Shown here: positions 27,595-36,334 of the stretch, piece after piece | Position numbering within the stretch: position 1 is the first letter of the stretch | How the letters are laid out: every line of letters begins with the position of its first letter | Assembly (NCBI GenBank): GCA_903930435.1 | Contig: CAIYYN010000054.1 | Location: forward strand, 62,001 to 126,000 | Direction: 5' to 3' | Length of the DNA: 64,000 nt | Origin: an uncultured Hyphomicrobiales bacterium | GTDB lineage: Bacteria > Pseudomonadota > Alphaproteobacteria > Rhizobiales > Ancalomicrobiaceae | Notes under the pieces: model-generated | What the model was told of the DNA's origin: nothing | Databases searched by the model: none | Seen by the model: the letters and a program-made list of their open reading frames with translations, nothing else | Program-made: the position numbers and the translations under genes

Positions 27595-28878
27595 ATGTCA
27601 AACTCAGCACTGCAAACGCCTGCATCAGACATGTCCAGTAAGGCGAAGGACCTTTACGAGATTGGCGAGATCCCGCCACTTGGCCACGTGCCCGCGAAAA
27701 TGTACGCCTGGGCCATCCGCAAGGAGCGTCACGGCGCGCCGGAAGATGCGATGAAGCTGGAGGTCGTCCCTACCTGGGAGATCGACTCCAACGAAGTGCT
27801 CGTGCTCGTCATGGCGGCTGGCGTCAACTACAACGGCGTCTGGGCAGGCCTCGGCAAGCCGATTTCGGTCTTCGATGTCCACAAGCAACCCTATCATATC
27901 GCCGGTTCTGATGCGTCGGGGATCGTCTGGAAGGTCGGCTCCAAGGTCAAGGCCTGGAAGGTCGGCGACGAAGTCGTCGTGCATTGCAATCAGGACGACG
28001 GTGACGACGCCGAATGCAATGGCGGTGATCCCATGCTGTCGCCCTCCCAGCGTATCTGGGGCTATGAGACGCCGGACGGGTCATTTGCGCAGTTCTGCCG
28101 GGTTCAGGCCCGCCAGTTGCTGCCGCGCCCCAAGCACCTGACCTGGGAAGAAAGCGCCTGCTATACGCTGACGCTGGCTACTGCCTATCGGATGTTGTTC
28201 GGCCACGAACCGCATGAACTGAAGCCGGGCATGAATGTGCTCGTGTGGGGCGCCTCGGGTGGCCTTGGCGTGTTTGGCATCCAGTTGGCGGCAGCTGCCG
28301 GGGCAAATGCGATCGGCGTCATCTCAGATGAGACCAAGCGCGATTACGTCATGAGCCTTGGCGCGCGCGGCGTGATCAATCGCAAGGAGTTCAATTGCTG
28401 GGGTCAGTTGCCGAAAGTCGGATCACCGGAATACGACACCTGGTTCGGTGAGGTCCGCAAGTTCGGCAAGGCGATCTGGGACATCACTGGCAAGGGCAAC
28501 AATGTCGACATGGTGTTCGAGCACCCGGGTGAATCGACGTTCCCGACCTCGACCTTCGTCGTCAAGCGCGGCGGCATGGTAGTTTTCTGCGCCGGAACGA
28601 CCGGCTTCAACATCACCTTCGACGCCCGCTATGTCTGGATGCACCAGAAGCGCATTCAAGGCTCGCATTTCGCCCATCTGAAGCAGGCCGCTGCTGCCAA
28701 TCGCTTCGTTCTCGATCGGCGCATCGACCCTTGCATGTCGGAGGTCTTCGGCTGGGACCAGATCCCGGCTGCGCACACCAAGATGTGGAAGAACCAGCAC
28801 GCCCCCGGCAATATGGCGGTTCTGGTGTCGGCACCCCGCACCGGCCTGCGCACGCTGGAGGATTGTCAGGAGGGGTGA
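27595..28878 (+). CDS. ccr: Crotonyl-CoA carboxylase/reductase
   Basis: A 427-residue medium-chain dehydrogenase/reductase that reductively carboxylates crotonyl-CoA to ethylmalonyl-CoA with NADPH and CO2, the defining step of the ethylmalonyl-CoA pathway. The nucleotide-binding glycine motif WGASGGLGVFGIQLA is near residue 220; VNYNGVWAGLGKP and EHPGESTFPTSTFVVKRGGMVV are CCR-type rather than plain quinone reductase. The ATG at 27595 has AAGGAG 7 bases upstream; the preceding ATG at 27592 is also possible. It is divergent from ecm, its pathway partner, with a small membrane protein between them. Confidence 0.95.
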   Translation: MSNSALQTPASDMSSKAKDLYEIGEIPPLGHVPAKMYAWAIRKERHGAPEDAMKLEVVPTWEIDSNEVLVLVMAAGVNYNGVWAGLGKPISVFDVHKQPYHIAGSDASGIVWKVGSKVKAWKVGDEVVVHCNQDDGDDAECNGGDPMLSPSQRIWGYETPDGSFAQFCRVQARQLLPRPKHLTWEESACYTLTLATAYRMLFGHEPHELKPGMNVLVWGASGGLGVFGIQLAAAAGANAIGVISDETKRDYVMSLGARGVINRKEFNCWGQLPKVGSPEYDTWFGEVRKFGKAIWDITGKGNNVDMVFEHPGESTFPTSTFVVKRGGMVVFCAGTTGFNITFDARYVWMHQKRIQGSHFAHLKQAAAANRFVLDRRIDPCMSEVFGWDQIPAAHTKMWKNQHAPGNMAVLVSAPRTGLRTLEDCQEG

Positions 28879-28901
28879 GCAGTCGTTGACTGCAAGTGGT
28901 G

Positions 28902-29022
28902 ACCCCTCATCCGCCCTCCGGGCACCTTCTCCCGCAAGGGGAGAAGGCGACACATACGATGCGCTCCCGTCTGACCCTTCTCCCCTTGCGGGAGAAGGTG
29001 GCCAAGGGCCGGATGAGGGGTG
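28902..29022. repeat. Pair of palindromic intergenic repeats in inverted orientation
   Basis: Two copies of an approximately 48-base unit lie head to head: one at 28902-28949 and its reverse complement at 28974-29022. Each contains the core CACCTTCTCCCGCAAGGGGA, itself a hairpin, and begins with ACCCCTCATCC. The whole can fold into one long cruciform. It follows ccr and fills most of the 300-base gap before dapF, whose promoter must lie in the remaining 29023-29180. Confidence 0.85.
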
Positions 29023-29180
29023 GACCCAGCCAGAACAGCTAGAGTCTAGTAACCGGATCCAATAGGTCGTTTCGCCTCCCTCATTATTCCTCCCACACGG
29101 TTTGACTGGCAATTTTGCGGGATATTCGCCATATAGGAGCGAGATGCTGCCGAGGTGGGCGGCACGGATGAGCTTAAACC

Positions 29181-30077
29181 ATGTCCTCGACTTCGATCCC
29201 CTTCATCAAGATGAACGGCCTCGGCAATGATTTTGTCGTGATTGACAGCCGTGCCACGCCGATCCGCCTGAAGGAACACGAGATCGCCCGCATCGGTGAT
29301 CGCGCAACCGGCATCGGCTTTGACCAGATGATCACGCTCGAGGGATCACCGGCGGGCGCGGACGTATTCATGCGCATCGATAATGCCGACGGCGGGGAAG
29401 TCTCGGCCTGCGGCAATGCGACGCGCTGCATCGGCTGGCTGCTGATGCAGGAAAAGGGTTACGAGAAGGCCGTCATCGAGACACGTGCCGGGTTGCTCTA
29501 TGCCTCCGACGCGGGTGAGCCTGAACTGGTGACCGTCGACATGGGCACGCCGAAGTTCAAGTGGAACGAGATCCCGCTTGCGGAACCCTTCCATGACACC
29601 CGCGCCATCGAATTGCAGATCGGGCCGATTGACGCGCCGATCCTGCATTCGCCGTCGGTGGTCAGCATGGGCAATCCGCATGCGATTTTCTGGGTTGACG
29701 ATGTCGAGGCCTATGATCTCGAACGGATCGGGCCGCTGCTCGAAAATCATCCTATCTTTCCCGAACGCGCCAATATCTCGCTTGCCCATGTCGTTGACCG
29801 CGAAACCATCAATCTCAAGGTCTGGGAACGCGGCGTCGGCCTGACGCGGGCCTGCGGAACGGCTGCCTGCGCAGTTGGCGTGGCGGCTGCGCGCACCAAG
29901 CGCACCGGGCGACTGACGCGGATCTCGCTGCCGGGCGGCGTATTGACCATCAACTGGCGCGAAGAAGACGATCACGTGATGATGACCGGGCCGGTCGAGA
30001 CCGAATTCCGGGGCGTGATTGACCGGACAACTCTCACCTGGCGGATCACGGACCGCCCGTCGCAGGGAGCGGCCTGA
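29181..30077 (+). CDS. dapF: Diaminopimelate epimerase
   Basis: A 298-residue cofactor-independent epimerase converting LL- to meso-diaminopimelate for lysine and peptidoglycan. The two catalytic cysteines are Cys77 in SACGNATRC and Cys225 in RACGTAAC, and NGLGNDFVVID opens the protein. It heads a tight series dapF-mtaB-ftsY with gaps of 2 and 0 bases, a usual arrangement in this order. The ribosome binding site is weak. Confidence 0.96.
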   Translation: MSSTSIPFIKMNGLGNDFVVIDSRATPIRLKEHEIARIGDRATGIGFDQMITLEGSPAGADVFMRIDNADGGEVSACGNATRCIGWLLMQEKGYEKAVIETRAGLLYASDAGEPELVTVDMGTPKFKWNEIPLAEPFHDTRAIELQIGPIDAPILHSPSVVSMGNPHAIFWVDDVEAYDLERIGPLLENHPIFPERANISLAHVVDRETINLKVWERGVGLTRACGTAACAVGVAAARTKRTGRLTRISLPGGVLTINWREEDDHVMMTGPVETEFRGVIDRTTLTWRITDRPSQGAA

Positions 30078-30079
30078 TC

Positions 30080-31366
30080 GTGGCCGTTGACGTCCTCACT
30101 TTTGGTTGCCGGCTGAACACCGTCGAATCCGAGACGATGAAGCGGCACGCCCTGGCGGCAGGGCTTGAGGACGTCATCCTGGTCAATACCTGCGCCGTGA
30201 CGGGTGAAGCGGTTCGGCAGGCAAAACAGGCCATTCGCCGGGCGCGACGCGAAAACCCCGATGCCAAAATCCTGGTGACAGGTTGCGCCGCGCAGGTGGA
30301 ACCAGGCACCTTTGGCGACATGGCCGAGGTTGATCTCGTCATCGGCAATGATGCCAAGCTGAAGCCGGAGAGCTATGCGGGACTGGCCGCTGATTTCGGT
30401 ATCGATGCGACCGAAAAGGTGCGCGTCAACGATATTTTTTCGGTCCGTGAAACCGCCGGGCACATGATCGAGGGGCTTGAGGGTCGCACGCGGGCATTCG
30501 TGCAGGTCCAGAACGGCTGCGATCATCGCTGCACCTTCTGTATCATTCCCTATGGTCGCGGCAATTCGCGCTCGGTGCCAACCGGCGACGCAGTCGAGCA
30601 GGTCAAGCGACTGGTCGGAAACGGCTATGGTGAAGTGGTGCTGACCGGCGTCGATATCACGTCCTGGGGGCAGGATCTGCCGGGGACGCCGAAGCTGGGA
30701 CGGCTCGTAGAACGCATTCTGACGCATGTACCGGATCTGAAGCGGCTCCGGATTTCATCGATCGATTCGGTGGAAGCCGACGAACAGCTCATCGAGCAAA
30801 TCGGCGGGCAACCGCGACTGATGCCGCATTTTCATCTGTCGTTGCAGGCCGGTGACGACATGATCCTCAAGCGGATGAAGCGTCGGCACCTGCGCGACGA
30901 TGCCATCGCCTTTTGCGAGCGCGTCCGGGCGCTCCGACCAGATGTTGTCTATGGTGCTGACATCATTGCCGGATTTCCGACCGAGACCGAGGAGATGTTC
31001 GAGAATTCGCTGCGGCTGGTCGATGACTGCGGATTGACACATCTGCATGTGTTTCCGTTCTCACCGCGTCCTGGCACGCCAGCGGCGCGTATTCCGCCCG
31101 TTGCGCCGAAAATCGTCAAGGAGCGCGCCAGCCGGTTGCGCGACAAGGGCGAGGCGAAACTGCGAGCCTATCTGGCCAGCGAAGTCGGCAAGCAGCGGTC
31201 TGTTCTCGTTGAAAAGGCCGGGCTCGGCCGAACCGAGCAGTTCACGCTTGTCGAATTGCCCGAAACGCTCACCGTCAAGCCCGGCGACATTGTCATGACG
31301 CGGATTACCGGTCATACACATCGCGCCCTCATCGCCGAAACGGTCGTGGGCACGGAGGCGGCCTGA
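30080..31366 (+). CDS. mtaB: tRNA (N6-threonylcarbamoyladenosine-37 C2) methylthiotransferase
   Basis: A 428-residue radical-SAM methylthiotransferase that turns t6A37 of tRNA into ms2t6A37. The N-terminal UPF0004 domain carries the auxiliary-cluster cysteines (TFGCRLN, VNTCAV, VTGCAAQ), the radical-SAM cluster is Cys147-Cys151-Cys154 in GCDHRCTFC, and a C-terminal TRAM-like domain follows. The pattern SRSVP and the length favour MtaB over MiaB. It starts at a GTG two bases after the dapF stop. The substrate modification, t6A, needs TsaD, which is encoded at 50.4-51.5 kb. Confidence 0.93.
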   Translation: MAVDVLTFGCRLNTVESETMKRHALAAGLEDVILVNTCAVTGEAVRQAKQAIRRARRENPDAKILVTGCAAQVEPGTFGDMAEVDLVIGNDAKLKPESYAGLAADFGIDATEKVRVNDIFSVRETAGHMIEGLEGRTRAFVQVQNGCDHRCTFCIIPYGRGNSRSVPTGDAVEQVKRLVGNGYGEVVLTGVDITSWGQDLPGTPKLGRLVERILTHVPDLKRLRISSIDSVEADEQLIEQIGGQPRLMPHFHLSLQAGDDMILKRMKRRHLRDDAIAFCERVRALRPDVVYGADIIAGFPTETEEMFENSLRLVDDCGLTHLHVFPFSPRPGTPAARIPPVAPKIVKERASRLRDKGEAKLRAYLASEVGKQRSVLVEKAGLGRTEQFTLVELPETLTVKPGDIVMTRITGHTHRALIAETVVGTEAA

Positions 31367-32377
31367 ATGAGCGAAACGGAAAAGCCGGGATTTTTCAAGC
31401 GGCTGTTTACCGGGAAGTCTGACGCCCACGTTGCCGAGGCAGCCGCCGAGACGGCGAAGCTGTCGTGGTGGCAAAAGCTCAAGACGGGTCTTTCGCGCAC
31501 ATCCTCCCAGTTGACCACCGGCATTGCGGCGCTGCTGACCAAGCGCAAGCTGGATGCCGCGACCCTTGAGGACCTCGAGGATCTGCTGATCCAGGCGGAC
31601 CTCGGCATGACGACGGCATCAGCCATCGTCGCGACCTTGAAGCGCGAACGGTTCGAGACCGATATTTCGGACGATGAAATCCGCAAGGTGCTGGCGGCAG
31701 AGGTCGAAAAAGTGCTTGGCCCGGTGGCGCGTCCGCTTGATATCGGCAGCGATCACCAGCCGCACGTGGTGCTTGTCGTTGGCGTCAACGGAACCGGCAA
31801 GACAACGACGATCGGCAAATTATCGGCCAAGCTGACACGTGAAGGCCGCTCCGTGATGCTGGCGGCGGGCGATACGTTCCGCGCAGCAGCCATTGAGCAG
31901 CTGAAGATCTGGGGTGGTCGTGTCGGTGCGCCGGTCGTTGCGGGCGAGCAGGGTGCCGACGCCTCGGGGCTGGCATTCGAAGCGATGCGGCAGGCAAAGG
32001 ACGCAGGTACCGAAATCCTGATCATCGATACCGCTGGCCGCCTGCAGAACAAGGCCGAACTGATGGCGGAACTGGAAAAGGTCATCCGCGTCATCAAGAA
32101 GCAGGACCCGACCGCGCCGCATACGGTGCTGTTGACGCTCGACGCAACAACTGGCCAGAACGCGCTCAATCAGGTCGAGATCTTCGGCCGGGTTGCTGGC
32201 GTCACCGGCCTCGTGATGACCAAGCTCGACGGGACAGCCCGCGGCGGCATCCTTGTCGCCATTGCCGCCAAGTTCGGCCTGCCCGTCCATTTCATCGGTG
32301 TCGGCGAAGGTATCGATGATCTCGAACCCTTCGAAGCCAGCGATTTTGCCAAGGCGATCGCCGGGATCGGGGAGTAA
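31367..32377 (+). CDS. ftsY: Signal recognition particle receptor FtsY
   Basis: A 336-residue SRP-type GTPase that docks ribosome-SRP complexes at the inner membrane. An N-terminal amphipathic segment and the helical N domain (about residues 40-115) precede the G domain with P-loop GVNGTGKTTT (from Gly139), AAGDTFRAAAIEQL, IDTAGRLQ, TKLDGTARGG and the closing GVGEGIDDLEPF. The acidic A domain found in E. coli is absent, as is usual for alphaproteobacteria. The ATG follows the mtaB stop with no gap. Confidence 0.96.
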   Translation: MSETEKPGFFKRLFTGKSDAHVAEAAAETAKLSWWQKLKTGLSRTSSQLTTGIAALLTKRKLDAATLEDLEDLLIQADLGMTTASAIVATLKRERFETDISDDEIRKVLAAEVEKVLGPVARPLDIGSDHQPHVVLVVGVNGTGKTTTIGKLSAKLTREGRSVMLAAGDTFRAAAIEQLKIWGGRVGAPVVAGEQGADASGLAFEAMRQAKDAGTEILIIDTAGRLQNKAELMAELEKVIRVIKKQDPTAPHTVLLTLDATTGQNALNQVEIFGRVAGVTGLVMTKLDGTARGGILVAIAAKFGLPVHFIGVGEGIDDLEPFEASDFAKAIAGIGE

Positions 32378-32394
32378 GACACGCGGTCCCTGCG

Positions 32395-32619
32395 TCAGAA
32401 ATCGCAGGCGATTCCCTTGATTTCCCAGTCGCCGTAGCGAACGGGCTCGGGACCACCACGACCTTGCAATTCCTTGGGCAAGGCGGCTTCCGCAGCGGCA
32501 AGCCTGCGGCGTTCCTCGGCTTCCTTCAGTGCCCGTTGGGCAGCCGGCGGCAGATCCTCAAAGCGCGGACGGGCCGGTTGTTCGGGGGCGACAGCAGCAG
32601 CGGAATCATCGGTCGTCAT
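32395..32619 (-). CDS. DUF1674 protein, SDHAF4-like succinate dehydrogenase assembly factor
   Basis: A 74-residue protein ending in GRGGPEPVRYGDWEIKGIA-CDF, the hallmark C-terminus of DUF1674/SDHAF4, which in eukaryotes helps assemble the flavinylated SdhA. The central part is a charged helix (EAEERRRLAAAEAALP). The ATG at 32619 has GAGGA upstream; the longer frame to 32691 adds residues unlike the family. It is tail-to-tail with ftsY. No sdh genes are in the window, so the role is inferred from the family only. Confidence 0.85.
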   Translation of the reverse strand: MTTDDSAAAVAPEQPARPRFEDLPPAAQRALKEAEERRRLAAAEAALPKELQGRGGPEPVRYGDWEIKGIACDF

Positions 32620-32961
32620 GAACTGGTCCTCAAATGAGAAACGTTGTTGCGTCTGCGACAATGACCAAGCGATCTCAGCCTTATAGATCACTGGTCAACG
32701 TTATAAAGCCTCAGGTCCATGGCCAGTCACCCACCTCTCCCCCCTCAAGGGGGGAGAGGACGAAAGTTGCCGGGGTCAGCGCCCCCAGGCATCTTCTCCC
32801 CCATTGAACGGCGTGAGACAAAGAAGGGGCACCAAAAGGAACGACGACCGGACTAAGCTGGCGTGTCATGCCGGTGAATGAACCTGACTTCAAGAGATAC
32901 ATATAGAACGCTTCGGCCTGTTCGTGTATCCCTCGCGCCTTGCCTTAGCCGAAAGACCGTG
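32620..32961. other. Intergenic region between the DUF1674 gene and rsmB
   Basis: About 340 bases. It holds promoters for two divergent genes and the degenerate palindromic repeat at 32731-32800. The rsmB frame remains open back to 32878, but the family start lies at 32962. Nothing else is recognised. Confidence 0.5.
32731..32800. repeat. Degenerate palindromic intergenic repeat
   Basis: A clean hairpin CCTCTCCCCCCTCAAGGGGG-GAGAGG at about 32734-32759 is followed by a decayed second arm beginning CATCTTCTCCCCCA. It resembles the elements at 24674-24727 and 28902-29022 but has lost most of the second half. Confidence 0.6.
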
Positions 32962-34356
32962 ATGCCCCAGCCACCAAAGCCACCCCAGACCCGCAATCGC
33001 CCGCACGCCGATACAGCCGGCATCCCGTCGCGCACCCATCGCGTGCCTGGCCTGGCGACGCGTCGCATGGCGGTTGATGTTATCGCCAGCGTGCTGGAAA
33101 AGGGTCGCCCGCTCGACCACGAACTGGATGCGCGAGCACAGACGCCTGCGTTCCGCGATCTGGAAGCCAAGGATCGTGGCCTCATGCGGGCCATCGTCGG
33201 CATGACATTGCGCCGTCTGGGCGAGATCGATGATGTGCTGGATGAGCTGATGGCGCGTCCCCTGCCGGAGAAGGCGGCGCGCATCCGCCATATCCTGCGG
33301 GTCGGTGCGGCCCAGCTGCTCTTTCTCGACGTGCCGGATCATGCGGCTGTGTCGATTGCCGTCGAGCTCGCCGACATGGATCGCATCGCGCGTGGCTGGA
33401 AGGGTCTGGTCAACGGGGTGCTGCGAACCCTGGCACGCGCACGCGACGAGATCCTCGAGGGCCGTGACCCGGCAATCCTAAACACGCCGGACTGGCTCTG
33501 GCAGCGCTGGGTGTCTGCCTATGGCGAGGACACGGCGCGGGCCATCGCCAATGCGCATCTGGTCGAACCATATCTCGACATTTCCGTCAAATCCGATCCG
33601 GGGCATTGGGCGGCAGAACTCGGCGGACTGTTGTTGCCGACCGGGTCAATCCGCCTGGAAGGTGCAGGCGCGGTGGAAAAACTGCCCGGCTTCACCGAGG
33701 GTGCCTGGTGGGTGCAGGACACGGCGGCCAGCCTGCCGGTGAAATTGCTCGGAAATGTCGCGGGACAGGATGTGGCGGATCTCTGCGCTGCGCCGGGCGG
33801 CAAGACGGCAGCACTCGCCTCTGGCGGGGCCCATGTGACGGCGGTCGATATTTCGCCGGACCGCCTGAAGCGGATGGCCGGAAATCTGGCGCGCCTTAAG
33901 CTGAAATCAGTCGAAACCGTTGCTGCCGACCTCACCAAATGGGAACCAGGCAAGCAATTTGATGCCGTCCTCCTCGATGCGCCCTGTTCGGCGACCGGAA
34001 CCATCCGCCGCCACCCGGATGTGGCGCTCGCCAAATCGCCGGAGCTGATCGCGGATCTGGCGCGTTTGCAGGCCCAATTACTCGATCGCGTGACGGACTG
34101 GGTCAAGCCCGGCGGCAAGTTGATCTTCTGCACCTGCAGCCTTGAACCGGAAGAGGGCGAATTGCAGGCCAGCGCATTTCTGGCCCGGCATCCGGATTTT
34201 CGACTCGTGCCAGTCACGGCCAATGAAATTGGTGGCCTTGGTGCTGCGTTGACCCCGGACGGAATGATCCGGACACTTCCGTGCCTGCTGCCACATGAGG
34301 ACGCGAGACTTGGCGGGCTGGACGGGTTTTTTATCGCCCGTTTTGAACGCGTGTAG
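32962..34356 (+). CDS. rsmB: 16S rRNA (cytosine-C5) methyltransferase RsmB/Sun family
   Basis: A 464-residue rRNA m5C methyltransferase. An NusB-like helical RNA-binding domain (about residues 30-160) precedes the methyltransferase domain with SAM motif DLCAAPGGKTAALAS and the two catalytic cysteines in DAPCSATG and CTCSLEPEEGE. The ATG at 32962 is chosen because residues before it have no family likeness. It is followed by the heparinase-like gene and purH, an order common in Hyphomicrobiales. The exact rRNA target is inferred from the family. Confidence 0.9.
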   Translation: MPQPPKPPQTRNRPHADTAGIPSRTHRVPGLATRRMAVDVIASVLEKGRPLDHELDARAQTPAFRDLEAKDRGLMRAIVGMTLRRLGEIDDVLDELMARPLPEKAARIRHILRVGAAQLLFLDVPDHAAVSIAVELADMDRIARGWKGLVNGVLRTLARARDEILEGRDPAILNTPDWLWQRWVSAYGEDTARAIANAHLVEPYLDISVKSDPGHWAAELGGLLLPTGSIRLEGAGAVEKLPGFTEGAWWVQDTAASLPVKLLGNVAGQDVADLCAAPGGKTAALASGGAHVTAVDISPDRLKRMAGNLARLKLKSVETVAADLTKWEPGKQFDAVLLDAPCSATGTIRRHPDVALAKSPELIADLARLQAQLLDRVTDWVKPGGKLIFCTCSLEPEEGELQASAFLARHPDFRLVPVTANEIGGLGAALTPDGMIRTLPCLLPHEDARLGGLDGFFIARFERV

Positions 34357-34391
34357 CGATTTTTGTCAGGTCATTTACAGACACTTTACCA

Positions 34392-34452
34392 TACGTGTGG
34401 CTCACTCAATCCTTGATCAATCCGCTGATTGCGTTTGAGTGAGCCATGCGTA
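34392..34452 (+). promoter_or_regulatory. Long hairpin covering the start codon of the heparinase-like gene
   Basis: TACGTGTGGCTCACTCAA (34392-34409) pairs with TTGAGTGAGCCATGCGTA (34435-34452): 18 base pairs with two G-U pairs, 12 of them perfect in a row. The loop has 25 bases and contains TTGATCAA. The second arm includes the likely ribosome binding site and the ATG at 34446, so in RNA it would hide the start. There is no T-run, so it is not an intrinsic terminator of rsmB. Read as DNA it could instead be an operator. Confidence 0.6.
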
Positions 34453-36254
34453 GCGTCATCCAGAGACCTGCCAGTCGTCTTTTCGACCGAATCCGGCCAC
34501 CCTCTGACGGCTTCAAAAGCCTTTTGCGGACAAGTGTCGGATTCTGCGCGCCATTTTTGGATTTTGGGCGGCCCACGCTGGCGAATGCTGTCGAGAGCGC
34601 GACGCGCGGACTGGCATCCCTCGGTCGCCGTTTGATCGAACCACTGGACCCCGTTGCCGACACTATCCAGATCAGGATCACCCGGTTCGGGCGGGTTGAT
34701 GCCGGAACGGCGCTCGATCTTTACGCCGGGACGTTCACGCTTGCCGGCAGCACGGTGCGGGCACAGGGACGCCTGATCTTTGAACAGCCGATGCCGAGCC
34801 GCGCTTTCACGCGGAAGCTGCATGGTTTTGCCTGGTTCGAAGCATTCGCCGAGACAGACGCGCCGCTCGCGCGCCTCAATGCGGCGGCGCTGCTGGCTGA
34901 CTGGCTTCAGCGCGGAGAAAACCATGCCTATCCGCCAGACGCCTTCGAGCCGTCGGTCATCGCCGAGCGTGTGATGTCCTGGCTTGTCCATGCGGACTGG
35001 TTGATGCGCGTATTGCCGCATCCGGTGCGCGCTGGCCTCCTCACAGCCTTCACGCGGGATGTCCGGTTGTTGCGCCGGAGCAAGCCGCAGCGCGGGATCG
35101 AAGCCATCCGTGTCGCCGTCAGCCTCATCGCGGCAGCGATCGCCGTGCCCGCTTTCCGCAGCATGCTGCCCATGGCCTCAAAGCGGCTGGACAAGGAACT
35201 CAGGTGCCAGGTCCTGCCGGACGGCGGGCATATCAGCCGCTGCCCCAGCGAAATCGTCGCGCTCTTGGCAGAAATCCTGCCATTGCGGGATGCTCTGATC
35301 CATGCAGGTGTCCCGGCCTCGACGACCATGATGAACGCCATCGACCGCATGTTGCCGATGGTCCGCTACTTTCTGGGCGCAGACGGCACGCTGGCGCAAT
35401 TCAACGGGACGGAGCCGGAGGCACCGGATCTGCTGGCGGCAGTCCTGTCCGCCGATGATGCAGGCGGATCGCCGCACGGGAATGCGGCTCACTCCGGGTA
35501 CCAGCGCCTCAACGCCGGTTCGACCATCGTGATACTGGATAGCGGGATGCCGCCCCCCTACGACTTCAGGCAGGTCGCGCACGCAGGCACGCTGTCGTTC
35601 GAGCTTTGCAGCGGGGCAAACCGTTTTGTCATCAATTGCGGGACGACGCCAAATGCGCGACCCGAATGGCGCGCGGCAGCCCGTGCCACGGCTGCGCATT
35701 CGACATTGATCCTGGCTGGAAAATCATCGGCGAACCCTATCGAAACTGGCAGTCTGGCGCTTCTGTTCGGCAAGACGCTCGTGGGTGGTCCGCGCCAGGT
35801 TCTGGTGGATCGTCGTGAACATGCAGGTGTGATTGCGGTCGTCGCCAGCCATGACGGCTATGCGCGGACCCACAACCTGATCCACGAACGGACGCTCAGG
35901 ATGGCTGCCAACGGTGGCAGACTGGATGGCCGCGATCTCCTGATGCCTGCCGAGGATAGTGGCGTGCAAGGGATTGACTTTGTTGCACGATTTCATCTTG
36001 GCCCGTTGATCGAGCCTGTCCTGTTGACAAGCGGCGTCGTCATGCTGATTGCCCCAGACGGTGAAGCCTGGGAGTTTCATGCCGAAGATAGGGTGCCAGA
36101 GCTGGAAGCATCCGTTTGTCTTTCTGATACGCGCGGCCCGATTCCCACGCGCCAGATTGTCCTGACCGGATCCCTGCCGGAAACAACCGAATTACGCTGG
36201 AGCCTCGTGCAACGGCGCGGGCCAGTTCAGGGCGAGACCAGACCAGCTCATTGA
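34446..36254 (+). CDS. Heparinase II/III family protein
   Basis: A 602-residue protein of the bacterial heparinase II/III-like family. It has an alpha-toroid half (about residues 80-330, with HGFAWFEAFAETD, the RGIEAIRVAVSLIAAA helix and LPDGGHISRCPSEIVALLAEIL) and a beta-rich C-terminal half containing the family block NAAHSGYQRLNAGSTIVILD and FELCSGANRFVINCG. No signal peptide is evident. It lies between rsmB and purH, a conserved place in rhizobia. Polysaccharide lyase activity is presumed from the fold; the substrate is unknown. Its start codon is inside an 18-bp hairpin. Confidence 0.87.
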   Translation: MRSVIQRPASRLFDRIRPPSDGFKSLLRTSVGFCAPFLDFGRPTLANAVESATRGLASLGRRLIEPLDPVADTIQIRITRFGRVDAGTALDLYAGTFTLAGSTVRAQGRLIFEQPMPSRAFTRKLHGFAWFEAFAETDAPLARLNAAALLADWLQRGENHAYPPDAFEPSVIAERVMSWLVHADWLMRVLPHPVRAGLLTAFTRDVRLLRRSKPQRGIEAIRVAVSLIAAAIAVPAFRSMLPMASKRLDKELRCQVLPDGGHISRCPSEIVALLAEILPLRDALIHAGVPASTTMMNAIDRMLPMVRYFLGADGTLAQFNGTEPEAPDLLAAVLSADDAGGSPHGNAAHSGYQRLNAGSTIVILDSGMPPPYDFRQVAHAGTLSFELCSGANRFVINCGTTPNARPEWRAAARATAAHSTLILAGKSSANPIETGSLALLFGKTLVGGPRQVLVDRREHAGVIAVVASHDGYARTHNLIHERTLRMAANGGRLDGRDLLMPAEDSGVQGIDFVARFHLGPLIEPVLLTSGVVMLIAPDGEAWEFHAEDRVPELEASVCLSDTRGPIPTRQIVLTGSLPETTELRWSLVQRRGPVQGETRPAH

Positions 36255-36334
36255 GCCTTTCGCTTTCCACCCGGCACCAGACATGCTATCGCGCGGCACT
36301 CGAACAACAGGTCAGACAGTGTTGAGGCCCGCCG

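Noticed and set aside
24674-29022. Palindromic repeats considered as a CRISPR array
   Set aside because: Only isolated or paired units kilobases apart, with no regular spacers and no cas genes.
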